This document shows positions 35,659-41,778 of a DNA stretch of 41,778 nucleotides, in pieces. Each line of letters begins with the position of its first letter. Positions within the stretch are counted from its first letter, which is position 1. Both the position numbers and the translations under genes were made by a program. A model generated the notes under the pieces. It ran no database searches, was not told the origin of the DNA, and worked only from the letters and a program-made list of their open reading frames with translations. This DNA comes from Gemmatimonadaceae bacterium (lineage in GTDB: Bacteria; Gemmatimonadota; Gemmatimonadetes; Gemmatimonadales; Gemmatimonadaceae). The stretch covers positions 1-41,778 of the forward strand of contig JAIBBJ010000123.1 in the NCBI GenBank assembly GCA_019694735.1. The letters are read 5' to 3'.

Positions 35659-36653
35659 CCGCGCGGGACCTCGACCAGGAAGGCGGCGCTCTTCTCGCGG
35701 GTCTTGTAGCGCTCGAGCGCGGCGGTGGCGGCCGCGCGCGTCGGGAAGAGGCCGACGCGCACGCGATACGGCGCGGCGGTCCCGTCCACGCGGGCGTCGT
35801 AGCCGCGGTCGCGCAGCTTCCGCACGAGGGCCTCGGCTTCGCTGCGCGTGCTCATCGCGGCGACCTGCACGGACCACATCGGGGCGCCGTTCGACGCGCG
35901 GGGAGCCGGGCGTTCGGGCGGGCGGGCGGTGTCGCGGGCGGGCCTGGTCGTCGCGGCGGGTGTCGGTGCGCTCGGCGGCGCGGTCGGTGGCGCGGCGGGC
36001 ATCGCTGGGGTGACGCTCGGGTCAAGGCAGCCGCGCAGGAGGAAATCGTACTGGTTCTCCAGCTCGATCGCGCCGGCGGCGACGCGGTCCCGGCCGTCGC
36101 GCAGCACGCGGCACCCGGCATCGCGGTCGCCCCGCTCGATCAGGATGCGCCCGTGCCAGAGCGCCGCCTCGGCGCGCGCCGGCGCATCCGGTGCCTCGCG
36201 CGCGAGCCGTTCGAGGTAGCGGATCGCCGCCTCGCGGTCGCCGCGGGCCAGCTCCCCCTGCGCGAGCCGGAGCATCGCGTCGCCCGCCCGGGCGGACCGG
36301 TCATGCTCGAGCATGATGCGCAGGAAGTCGCGCTGCGCGGCGTCCCAGTTCTCGGCGAGCATCGCGCGCCAGTAGAGCGCCTCGGCCTCCTCCGGCGACC
36401 CCGGCTCCGCGGCATTGAGCATCGAATCGGCCAGCGCACGGCCCTCGGTGCCCTGCCCGTCATTGACGAGCCGTTGCGCGCGGCGGAAGACCGCCTGCGC
36501 GGAGTCCGCCCGCGTGACCGGCGCGCCCTGCGCGCGCGCCGGACGTGGATCGCCGGCGAGCAGCGCGCCGGCGAGGGTCACGGTCAACGCACCGGCCGCG
36601 GCACGCCGCACGATGCGCCGCGCCATGCGGCGGGCGATCCTCCCACGGTCCAT
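35655..36653 (-). CDS. TPR-like and SPOR-domain protein, exported
   Basis: The 332-residue protein begins with an Arg-rich signal peptide (MDRGRIARRMARRIVRRAAA ... RPARAQ). Residues about 45-190 are helical repeats of the TPR type (AQAVFRRAQRLVNDGQGTEG, AEALYWRAMLAENWDAAQRD, RAEAALWHGRILIERGDRDA). A Pro/Ala-rich linker is followed by a C-terminal SPOR domain (MWSVQVAAMSTRSEAEALVR to SAAFLVEVPRG). SPOR domains bind denuded peptidoglycan, often at division sites, so a periplasmic envelope role is likely. Its ATG overlaps the holA stop; its stop overlaps mutS. Confidence 0.82.
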   Translation of the reverse strand: MDRGRIARRMARRIVRRAAAGALTVTLAGALLAGDPRPARAQGAPVTRADSAQAVFRRAQRLVNDGQGTEGRALADSMLNAAEPGSPEEAEALYWRAMLAENWDAAQRDFLRIMLEHDRSARAGDAMLRLAQGELARGDREAAIRYLERLAREAPDAPARAEAALWHGRILIERGDRDAGCRVLRDGRDRVAAGAIELENQYDFLLRGCLDPSVTPAMPAAPPTAPPSAPTPAATTRPARDTARPPERPAPRASNGAPMWSVQVAAMSTRSEAEALVRKLRDRGYDARVDGTAAPYRVRVGLFPTRAAATAALERYKTREKSAAFLVEVPRG

Positions 36654-37711
36654 CACGCGGCCCTCCGTCGCGCCGCCGTCGGCGTGATCGCCAGCAGCAG
36701 CGAGGTGATGATCTGCGCCTCGCTCGACACCTTCGTGTCCTTGAGCGCCGCGTCGGCGGCGAGCAGGTGCGGCAGCGCGCGGTCCACGTCGGCCGCGGTC
36801 CATTTGGGGACCGCGCGCGCCCAGCACTTCACCGCATCGCCCCACGGGCGGCCGGTGTACACGCTGCCGCCTTCCTTGAGCAGGTTGAAGAACTCCGACT
36901 CCATTCGGGACTGCGCGAGGCCTCGTGCCTTGGCGGCCACGCCCCAGCCGATCGCGAGGGTCTGCGCCGCGAGGGCGAGCACGACCACGACGCCCGACAT
37001 CTTCGGCTGCGACAGCACCTCCTCGACCAGCGCCACCGCCTGCGTCGTTTCGCGCGCGGCCGCGTGGTCGAGCAGGTCGGCGAGCGTGTGGCCGGGCCGC
37101 ACGCCGGTGACCGCCTTCACCGCGTCCACGCCGATCGGTCCGCCATCGGCGTAGGCGCTCAGCTTCTGCAGCTCGCCGGCGAGCAACGCCAGGTCGTTGC
37201 CGCCGTAGGTGGCCAGGAGCGCGGCCGCCTCCGGGGCGATCGTCGTGCCGTTGGCCGTCTGCGCCTGGTGCGCGATCCACTGCAGCAGTTCGTCATCCGA
37301 GAGCGCGCGGAACTCGACGCTGCTCGCGGCCTTGAGCCAGTCCGCATCCGGCTTCGTCCCGCCGGGGACCACGAGCACGAGGCAGGTGTCGCTCGCGGGC
37401 GAGGCGAGATAGCGCTCCAGCCGCTCGGTCGCCGGCTTCTTCATCGCATCGGGCTCGCGCAGGATCACCACGCGGCGCTCGGCGAGCATCGGCAGCGCCT
37501 CGAGCGCACCGGACAGGCGGGCCGCGTCACATTCGGCGCCCCGCAACTGCTCGAGATTGAAGTCCCGCACGGAGGGATCGAGCGCGCGCGCGATCAGCGC
37601 CCGGACCTTCTCCTCCTTCAGGTAGTCATCCGTGCCGTGGAACAGGTAGACGGGGTCCAGCCGCCCGGTCTCGAGCGCGACCTTGAACGCCTTCATCGTC
37701 ACGGGTGCCAT
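36653..37711 (-). CDS. holA: DNA polymerase III delta subunit
   Basis: The 352-residue protein matches HolA: YLFHGTDDYLKEEKVRALIA at the N-terminus, the sequence RVVILREPDAMKK, CLVLVVPGG, then the AAA-like lid and the C-terminal collar (GRPWGDAVKCWARAVPKWTA). It is part of the clamp loader. ATG 37711 lies within the 3' part of the anti-sigma candidate gene on the same strand (86-bp overlap in a different frame). A TATATT hexamer at 37720-37725 would start transcription almost at the ATG. Confidence 0.88.
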   Translation of the reverse strand: MAPVTMKAFKVALETGRLDPVYLFHGTDDYLKEEKVRALIARALDPSVRDFNLEQLRGAECDAARLSGALEALPMLAERRVVILREPDAMKKPATERLERYLASPASDTCLVLVVPGGTKPDADWLKAASSVEFRALSDDELLQWIAHQAQTANGTTIAPEAAALLATYGGNDLALLAGELQKLSAYADGGPIGVDAVKAVTGVRPGHTLADLLDHAAARETTQAVALVEEVLSQPKMSGVVVVLALAAQTLAIGWGVAAKARGLAQSRMESEFFNLLKEGGSVYTGRPWGDAVKCWARAVPKWTAADVDRALPHLLAADAALKDTKVSSEAQIITSLLLAITPTAARRRAA

Positions 37712-38009
37712 ACGGCGGGAATATAGCGGTCCGCGGGGCCCCGGATTCCGCAGCGACGGGCGTCGCGACGGGCGTCGCGATCGGCGTCGTGGCACGCGTC
37801 CCGAGGGCGCGGAGCGCGCGCCGGAGCTTGGGCGACGGACGGAGCGGCGGCAGGTGTCGGGCGAGCAACAGCCCCGCGCGGACCTGACGGTCGTAGGTGG
37901 CGCACGCGGGACAGGCGTCGGCGTGGGCCCGCATCGCCTCGGCGCGCGAGGGATCGAGGGCGGCGTCGAGCCAGGAGAGCTGCTGGGAGCGGAACTCGGG
38001 ACAGCGCAT
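37626..38009 (-). CDS. Zinc-finger (zf-HC2-like) anti-sigma factor candidate
   Basis: The 127-residue protein starts MRCPEFRSQQLSWLDAALDP and has AHADACPACATYDRQVRAGL, giving the C...HxxxCxxC pattern of zinc-binding anti-sigma domains. No membrane helix is visible, so it would be a soluble form. A short VATP repeat (from the 12-bp repeat at 37756-37791) precedes a tail that overlaps the first 86 bases of holA. It follows the ECF sigma gene on the same strand but behind a strong terminator (38041-38076). Partnership with that sigma factor is inferred from position and fold. Confidence 0.68.
   Translation of the reverse strand: MRCPEFRSQQLSWLDAALDPSRAEAMRAHADACPACATYDRQVRAGLLLARHLPPLRPSPKLRRALRALGTRATTPIATPVATPVAAESGAPRTAIFPPYGTRDDEGVQGRARDRAAGPRLPVPRHG
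37720..37725 (-). promoter_or_regulatory. -10-like TATATT eight bases before holA
   Basis: TATATT on the minus strand ends eight bases before ATG 37711, in a run of G and C. It predicts a nearly leaderless holA message driven from inside the anti-sigma gene. No clear -35. Confidence 0.4.
37756..37791. repeat. 12-bp tandem repeat in the anti-sigma candidate
   Basis: ACGGGCGTCGCG occurs twice in tandem (37756-37779), followed by a third imperfect copy to 37791. On the minus strand it encodes ATPIATPVATPVA. Copy number could vary between strains. Confidence 0.6.
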
Positions 38010-38040
38010 CGGTGGGGACCGGGCCGGTGGGGGTGGCCGG

Positions 38041-38076
38041 AAAACGAAACGCCCCCCCGGTACCCCGGGAGGACGT
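38041..38076 (-). terminator. Rho-independent terminator after the ECF sigma gene
   Basis: On the minus strand ACGTCCTCCCGG and CCGGGGGGGCGT form a 12-bp stem with a GGTA loop, followed by TTCGTTTT. It is the best intrinsic terminator of the window and lies between the sigma gene and the anti-sigma candidate. Confidence 0.72.
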
Positions 38077-38128
38077 TCCGCGTTCCGGCCTGCGCTCCTT
38101 CGGAGGTCCCACCCCCCTTCACGAGGCG

Positions 38129-38767
38129 TTACTGCAGGGCCGGCTCGATGATCTCGGCGAACGAGCTCCGCGCCCGGTTCAGGCGCGACTTCACGGTGCC
38201 GAGGTTGCAATGCGTGATCTCGGCGATCTCCTCGTACGACCGCCCCTCCAGCTCGCGGAGGACGAAGACCTCGCGGTGATGCTGCGGCAGCTGGGCGACC
38301 GTCTGCTCGACGAGCGAGCGGATGTGCCGCTTGCGGAAGAGGTCGTCCGGGCGCGACTGCGTGTCCTCGAACTCCAGCGGACGCTCCTCGTCCTCCCAGC
38401 CGGAGGTCATGGTCTGGAAGAGCACGACCGGATTCCGCGAGCGGTTGCGGAGCTCGTTCTTCGCCAGGTTGGAGGCGATGGTATAGATCCAGGTCGAGAA
38501 CTTCTTCGACCGGTCGAAGCGGGCCAGATGCCGGTGGACGCGGATGAAGACCTCCTGCACGAGGTCCTCGGCGCGCTCCCGATCGCCGACCGTCCGGTAG
38601 ATGAAGTTGAGGAGCCGGGCCTGGTAGCGGTCGACGAGCGCCTCAAAGGCACGCGGCTGACCGGCCAAGTATTCGCTCACCAACGCGCCATCATCTAGCG
38701 CCTTGAGGTTCTCGAGCGGGATGAACTGCAGGCGCTTCGCGGTCGACTTCACAGCGGCGGTCCCCAT
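38129..38767 (-). CDS. ECF-type RNA polymerase sigma factor
   Basis: The 212-residue protein has sigma region 2 (FEALVDRYQARLLNFIYRTV, RAEDLVQEVFIRVHRHLARF, KKFSTWIYTIASNLAKNELR) and region 4 (AQLPQHHREVFVLRELEGRS, YEEIAEITHCNLGTVKSRLN), so it is an ECF sigma factor of the RpoE kind. A linker of 30 residues (VVLFQTMTSGWEDEERPLEF) joins the two. The ATG at 38767 has GGAGGAG at 38771-38777, which decides the start over a longer open frame. A zf-HC2-like anti-sigma candidate follows after a terminator. Two perfect inverted repeats lie in the AT-rich DNA upstream. Confidence 0.92.
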   Translation of the reverse strand: MGTAAVKSTAKRLQFIPLENLKALDDGALVSEYLAGQPRAFEALVDRYQARLLNFIYRTVGDRERAEDLVQEVFIRVHRHLARFDRSKKFSTWIYTIASNLAKNELRNRSRNPVVLFQTMTSGWEDEERPLEFEDTQSRPDDLFRKRHIRSLVEQTVAQLPQHHREVFVLRELEGRSYEEIAEITHCNLGTVKSRLNRARSSFAEIIEPALQ

Positions 38768-38770
38768 GTG

Positions 38771-38777
38771 CTCCTCC
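38771..38777 (-). promoter_or_regulatory. Shine-Dalgarno site of the ECF sigma gene
   Basis: GGAGGAG on the minus strand ends three bases before ATG 38767, in a window where such sites are rare. Confidence 0.6.
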
Positions 38778-38854
38778 GTCGTTCTGGAGTACGGTGGCCA
38801 ATCCCCGCTCGATAGTGGAGCATCGGGCGTGCCACCGCGCACACGGGCATAAGT

Positions 38855-38936
38855 CGTTGATTTACAACGCTTTAATCACTTCCTAATGTCGTCAGATGTC
38901 CCGCTTTTCGGAGACACGCGTCCTCTATAGAGGACG
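38855..38936. promoter_or_regulatory. AT-rich control region with two inverted repeats
   Basis: CGTTG-ATTTA-CAACG spans 38855-38869 and the perfect 18-bp palindrome CGTCCTCTATAGAGGACG spans 38919-38936. The region is far more AT-rich than its surroundings and lies between the Nudix stop and the sigma gene start. It probably holds the sigma promoter and an operator; the second palindrome could also end Nudix transcription. Confidence 0.45.
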
Positions 38937-38946
38937 ACCTCGGCTG

Positions 38947-39501
38947 TCACCGCCCTGCCCGGAACCCCGCGGCGAAGAGGATCCCGATCATCGTCTTCGC
39001 GTCGGTGATCTCGCCGGCCTCGATCTTCGCGAGCGCCTCCCGGAGGGACATCGGCACGACTTCGATGAACTCGTCCGCTTCGTGCGCGGTCGCGCCGCGC
39101 GTGAGTCCGCTCGCCAGGAAGATGTGGATCTTCTCGTTGGTGAAGCCCGGTGTGGTCCAGAAGGCCGTGAGGTGCTCCATGGTCGCTGCGGTGCAGCCGG
39201 TCTCCTCGAGGAGCTCACGGTGCGCGCAGGTGAGCGGGGCCTCGTCGGGCTCGAGCCGGCCGGCCGGGATCTCATACAGGTGTCCGCCGGTCGCGTAGCG
39301 GTACTGCCGGATGAGGAGCAGCTGTGGATCGTCGCCGCGCGGGTCGCTGAGGAACGGCACCACCGCCGACGCGCCCGGGTGGTGGATGAGCACCTGCTCG
39401 CCGACCGATCCGTCGGGATAGCGTACCTGGTCGAGGTGTGCATCGAGGAAGCGGTGCTGCCAGATGCGGTGGCCGTCCACGCGGCCGAGGGACTCGCTCA
39501 T
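38947..39501 (-). CDS. Nudix hydrolase, ADP-ribose pyrophosphatase-like
   Basis: The 184-residue protein has a full Nudix box, GRLEPDEAPLTCAHRELLEE followed by TGC (Gx5Ex7REuxEExGu). The preceding VVPFLSDPRGDDPQLLLIRQ and the YRYATGGHLYEIPAGRLE segment match ADP-ribose pyrophosphatases. It probably cleaves ADP-ribose or another nucleoside diphosphate-sugar. ATG 39501 overlaps the M16 partner gene stop by 4 nt, so it follows that pair in one transcript. Confidence 0.88.
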   Translation of the reverse strand: MSESLGRVDGHRIWQHRFLDAHLDQVRYPDGSVGEQVLIHHPGASAVVPFLSDPRGDDPQLLLIRQYRYATGGHLYEIPAGRLEPDEAPLTCAHRELLEETGCTAATMEHLTAFWTTPGFTNEKIHIFLASGLTRGATAHEADEFIEVVPMSLREALAKIEAGEITDAKTMIGILFAAGFRAGR

Positions 39502-40895
39502 CGGGGCTCCGAGGGATCGTCGTCGCTGGTGACGCACTGCACGGGGCCGCGCCCGAGCGCGGCGAGTCCGTCGCGCACGATCGCCGGGTCCCCGACCGCG
39601 AGCACGAGCAGGCGCGCCGGATCGAGGTGAGCGCGCGCGGCGGCGTGCACCGCGTCCGCGGTCACCGCGCGCACGCGCTCGCGGTAGGTCGCGAACCAGT
39701 CCGCGGGCAGCGCGAACATCGTGGCCGCGGCGAGCGCACCGGCCACCGCGGCGGTCGTCTCGTAGCGGATCGGGAAGACGCCGGCGAGGTAGTCGGTCGC
39801 GAGCGTCATCTCGTCGGCCGTCGGCGGCGCGGCGCGCATCGCATCGATCTCCTTCAGGATCTCCTCGACCGCGCGCGCCGTGACGTCGCTGCGCACGGCG
39901 GTGCTGACGACGAACGGCCCCGCGCCCCGGCGCCAGTCGAACGCCGACGACGCGCCGTACGTGAAGGCGTGCCGCTCCCGGAGGTTCAGGTTGATGCGCG
40001 ACGAGAAGAATCCGCCGAGGAGGCCGTTCATCACGACGATCGGCAGGTGGTCGGGATGCGCGCGGGGCACGCCGACGTGGCCGACGCGGAGCTCCGATTG
40101 CGGCGCCTCGGACTTCTCGACGACGATCACGCGTCCGCCGGCCGCGGCGGCGGCCGCGGGCGCCATCACCGCAGGCCGGCTCCCGCCGCGCCAGGCGCCG
40201 AACTCCCGCGCAGCGGCGGCGAGCGCCGCATCCTCGGTGAGGTCGCCGACGAGCACGAGCGTGGTCGTGGCGGGTCCGTAGTGCGCGGCGTGGAAGGCCT
40301 GCACGGCCGCGGCGTCGAGCGCCGCGACGCTCGTCGCCGTGCCGCCGGCATCGCGCGCGTAGCGGTGCGTCGGTGCGTAGAGGAATCCCGTGAAGCGCTC
40401 GTCGGCGAGGCCGCGCGGCTCGGCCAGCTGCTGCGCGAGCTCGGCGAGCCGCTCATCGCGCCGGCGTACCACGTCGGCGGCGGGGAACGCGGGCCCCTGC
40501 AGCACGGTGGCGAAGAGGGCGAAGGCCTCGTCGAAGCGCGAGCGCGTGACCGTGAGCCGCGCGAGGCTGGCGTCCCAGTCGGCCGAGCCCTCGAACACCG
40601 TGCCCAGCCGCTCGAAGGCCGCGGCGAGCGCCGCCCCGTCGAGGCCGCCCGCCCCCTCGGCGAGCGTGCGCGCGGTCAGCGCCGCGATCCCCTCCTGCCC
40701 GGCAGCTTCGGTCGCGGCGCCCGCATCCACCAGCGCGAGCGCCGTCACGAGCGGCAGCCGCGGCATCGGCGCGACGAGCACGGTCAGGCCGTTCGGGAGC
40801 ACATGGCGGTGGACCGTCGGGAACTCATACGGCCGCGCCGCAGCCGCCGAGGGGCGCGGGAGCGCGGCGGGCATCACCCGGACGTCGACGCTCAC
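39498..40895 (-). CDS. M16-family peptidase, non-catalytic partner (second locus)
   Basis: The 465-residue M16 protein (HVLPNGLTVLVAPMPRLPLV, GLLGGFFSSRINLNLRERHA, FTYGASSAFDWRRGAGPFVV) lacks HxxEH: the aligned segment is IAALTARTLAEGA. It has the RINLNLRERHAFTYG region of partner subunits. No signal peptide is seen, unlike the locus at 24893-27738. It starts at GTG 40895, overlapping the preceding catalytic subunit's stop by 4 nt. It should form a heterodimer with that neighbour. Confidence 0.85.
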   Translation of the reverse strand: MSVDVRVMPAALPRPSAAAARPYEFPTVHRHVLPNGLTVLVAPMPRLPLVTALALVDAGAATEAAGQEGIAALTARTLAEGAGGLDGAALAAAFERLGTVFEGSADWDASLARLTVTRSRFDEAFALFATVLQGPAFPAADVVRRRDERLAELAQQLAEPRGLADERFTGFLYAPTHRYARDAGGTATSVAALDAAAVQAFHAAHYGPATTTLVLVGDLTEDAALAAAAREFGAWRGGSRPAVMAPAAAAAAGGRVIVVEKSEAPQSELRVGHVGVPRAHPDHLPIVVMNGLLGGFFSSRINLNLRERHAFTYGASSAFDWRRGAGPFVVSTAVRSDVTARAVEEILKEIDAMRAAPPTADEMTLATDYLAGVFPIRYETTAAVAGALAAATMFALPADWFATYRERVRAVTADAVHAAARAHLDPARLLVLAVGDPAIVRDGLAALGRGPVQCVTSDDDPSEPR

Positions 40896-41778
40896 GCGGC
40901 CTCCGCCGCCGCGGGGCGCGGCACATAGAGGAGCGACGCACGGTTGTCGGGCCCGAGCAGCGTGCCCGCGCATGCCTCGAGCGCCTCGACCGTGACCGCG
41001 GCATGGCGCGCGTGCTCGTCGTTGACGAGCGCCGGGTCCCCTCTATAAGTAGCGAACTGAGACAATTTATCGGCGCGCGCGCCGACGGTCTGCAGCCCGG
41101 ACACCCACGAAGTCTCCAGCAGGGCGAGCGCCCGCTCGCGGTCGGCCGCGGGCACGCCGGCGGTCCGCAGGCGGTCGATCTCGGCGACGACCGCCGCCTC
41201 GAGCCGCGCCGCCGGCACGCCCGGACGTGCCGTGACATCGCACACCAGGAGGTCGCTCCCCTTCGACAGGTCGAACGTGAAGGCGGTCGCGTCCGACGCG
41301 AGCTGCTGCTCGCGCACCAGCGCCCGTTGGAGCCGGCTCCCCTCGCCGGTCCCCAGCACGGCGCCGAGGAGGCTCGCGGCGTACCAGTCCGGCGCGCCGG
41401 CCGGGGGGATGCGGAAGGCGAGGAAGAGCCGCGGCGCGACCACCGCATCCTCCACCTCGTCGCGCAACCACCGGCCGAACGTCGGCGGCAGCGCCATCGG
41501 CGGCAGCGGCGGGCGCCCCGCCCCGCGCGGGATCGGCCCGAAGTGCCGTGCGACCATCGCGTGCGCCCCGTGCGGGTCGAAGTCGCCGCAGATCGTCAGC
41601 ACCGCGTTGTCCGGCGTGTAGTACGTGCGGAAGAACTCGGCGACGTCCTCGAGGCTCGCCGCGCTCAGGTCCTCCATGGACCCGATGAGCGAGTGGTGGA
41701 ACGGGTGCGCCGGCGGGAAGCAGAGCGCCGGCAGGCGCTCCCACCAGGTGCCGTACGGCTGGTTGTCCACCGACCAGC
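40892..41778 (-). CDS. M16-family zinc peptidase, C-terminal part (truncated by window edge)
   Basis: The gene enters from beyond the window; about 295 residues are visible, starting WSVDNQPYGTWWERL. The visible portion covers the end of the first M16 half (LSAASLEDVAEFFRTYYTPD, ICGDFDPHGAHAMVARHF) and the second half to the C-terminus. The HxxEH motif would lie upstream and cannot be seen. The DNA at 41041-41071 is about 65% A+T inside a very GC-rich gene and encodes DKLSQFATYRG with rare codons. It partners with the gene at 39498-40895. Confidence 0.85.
   Translation of the reverse strand, partial: WSVDNQPYGTWWERLPALCFPPAHPFHHSLIGSMEDLSAASLEDVAEFFRTYYTPDNAVLTICGDFDPHGAHAMVARHFGPIPRGAGRPPLPPMALPPTFGRWLRDEVEDAVVAPRLFLAFRIPPAGAPDWYAASLLGAVLGTGEGSRLQRALVREQQLASDATAFTFDLSKGSDLLVCDVTARPGVPAARLEAAVVAEIDRLRTAGVPAADRERALALLETSWVSGLQTVGARADKLSQFATYRGDPALVNDEHARHAAVTVEALEACAGTLLGPDNRASLLYVPRPAAAEAA

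Noticed and set aside
32923-35709. 928-codon plus-strand open frame opposite mutS
   Set aside because: Antisense shadow of MutS; no domain resemblance and low-complexity Arg/Glu/His content.

Overview
The window is about 42 kb of very GC-rich bacterial chromosome with dense coding and many 4-nt ATGA/GTGA overlaps between neighbouring genes. Coding sequences end almost every codon in G or C, and Shine-Dalgarno sequences are scarce. The gene mix includes exported TldD, paired M16 peptidases, an outer-membrane beta-barrel protein with signal peptide and C-terminal Phe, a CBS-domain cysteine/cystathionine synthase and QueF. This points to a diderm, free-living soil or water bacterium. Gemmatimonadota is my best guess, from overall gene style only; no rRNA or marker tree is available here. 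I saw no prophage, insertion sequence or CRISPR array.

Layout. 1-5.2 kb: the 3' end of transketolase, a gene-poor patch, an exported LanC-like protein, an ornithine-cyclodeaminase-family enzyme, an XRE/nucleotidyltransferase pair with its own palindromic operator, and a YeiH-family transporter. 5.2-7.2 kb: an outer-membrane protein and an orphan HigA-type regulator. 7.5-12.7 kb: a tight four-gene operon of TldD, TldE, a zinc metallopeptidase and an ATP-grasp ligase, the best candidate here for an undescribed peptide-handling system. 12.7-18 kb: a VOC protein, VKOR, and a likely beta-alanyl-peptide catabolic cluster (MmsA, DmpA/BapA peptidase, omega-amino acid:pyruvate aminotransferase). 18.15 kb: tRNA-Phe(GAA).

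18.3-28.6 kb, plus strand: a very large multi-PAS hybrid histidine kinase whose reading frame is broken by one extra base inside the receiver domain, a REC-EAL c-di-GMP phosphodiesterase, a secreted M16 peptidase pair and prephenate dehydratase. 28.6-41.8 kb, minus strand: read 5' to 3', a second M16 pair (first gene truncated by the window edge), a Nudix hydrolase, an ECF sigma factor with a strong terminator, a zinc-finger anti-sigma candidate, then holA, a TPR/SPOR protein, mutS, cbs, ddl, a cysteine-free QueE-like protein, a rhomboid protease and queF. The stretch from holA to queF is almost gapless and probably co-transcribed.

How the genes may work together. DmpA/BapA-type peptidases release N-terminal beta-alanine, the aminotransferase converts it to malonate semialdehyde, and MmsA converts that to acetyl-CoA, so three neighbouring genes form a complete route. 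The kinase, its HPt domain and the REC-EAL protein 3 bp downstream look like one phosphorelay that controls c-di-GMP. Each M16 locus pairs an HxxEH-containing peptidase-type gene with a partner that lacks the metal motif. The TldD/TldE/metallopeptidase/ATP-grasp operon combines peptide cleavage with peptide ligation or modification, but its substrate cannot be read from the sequence.
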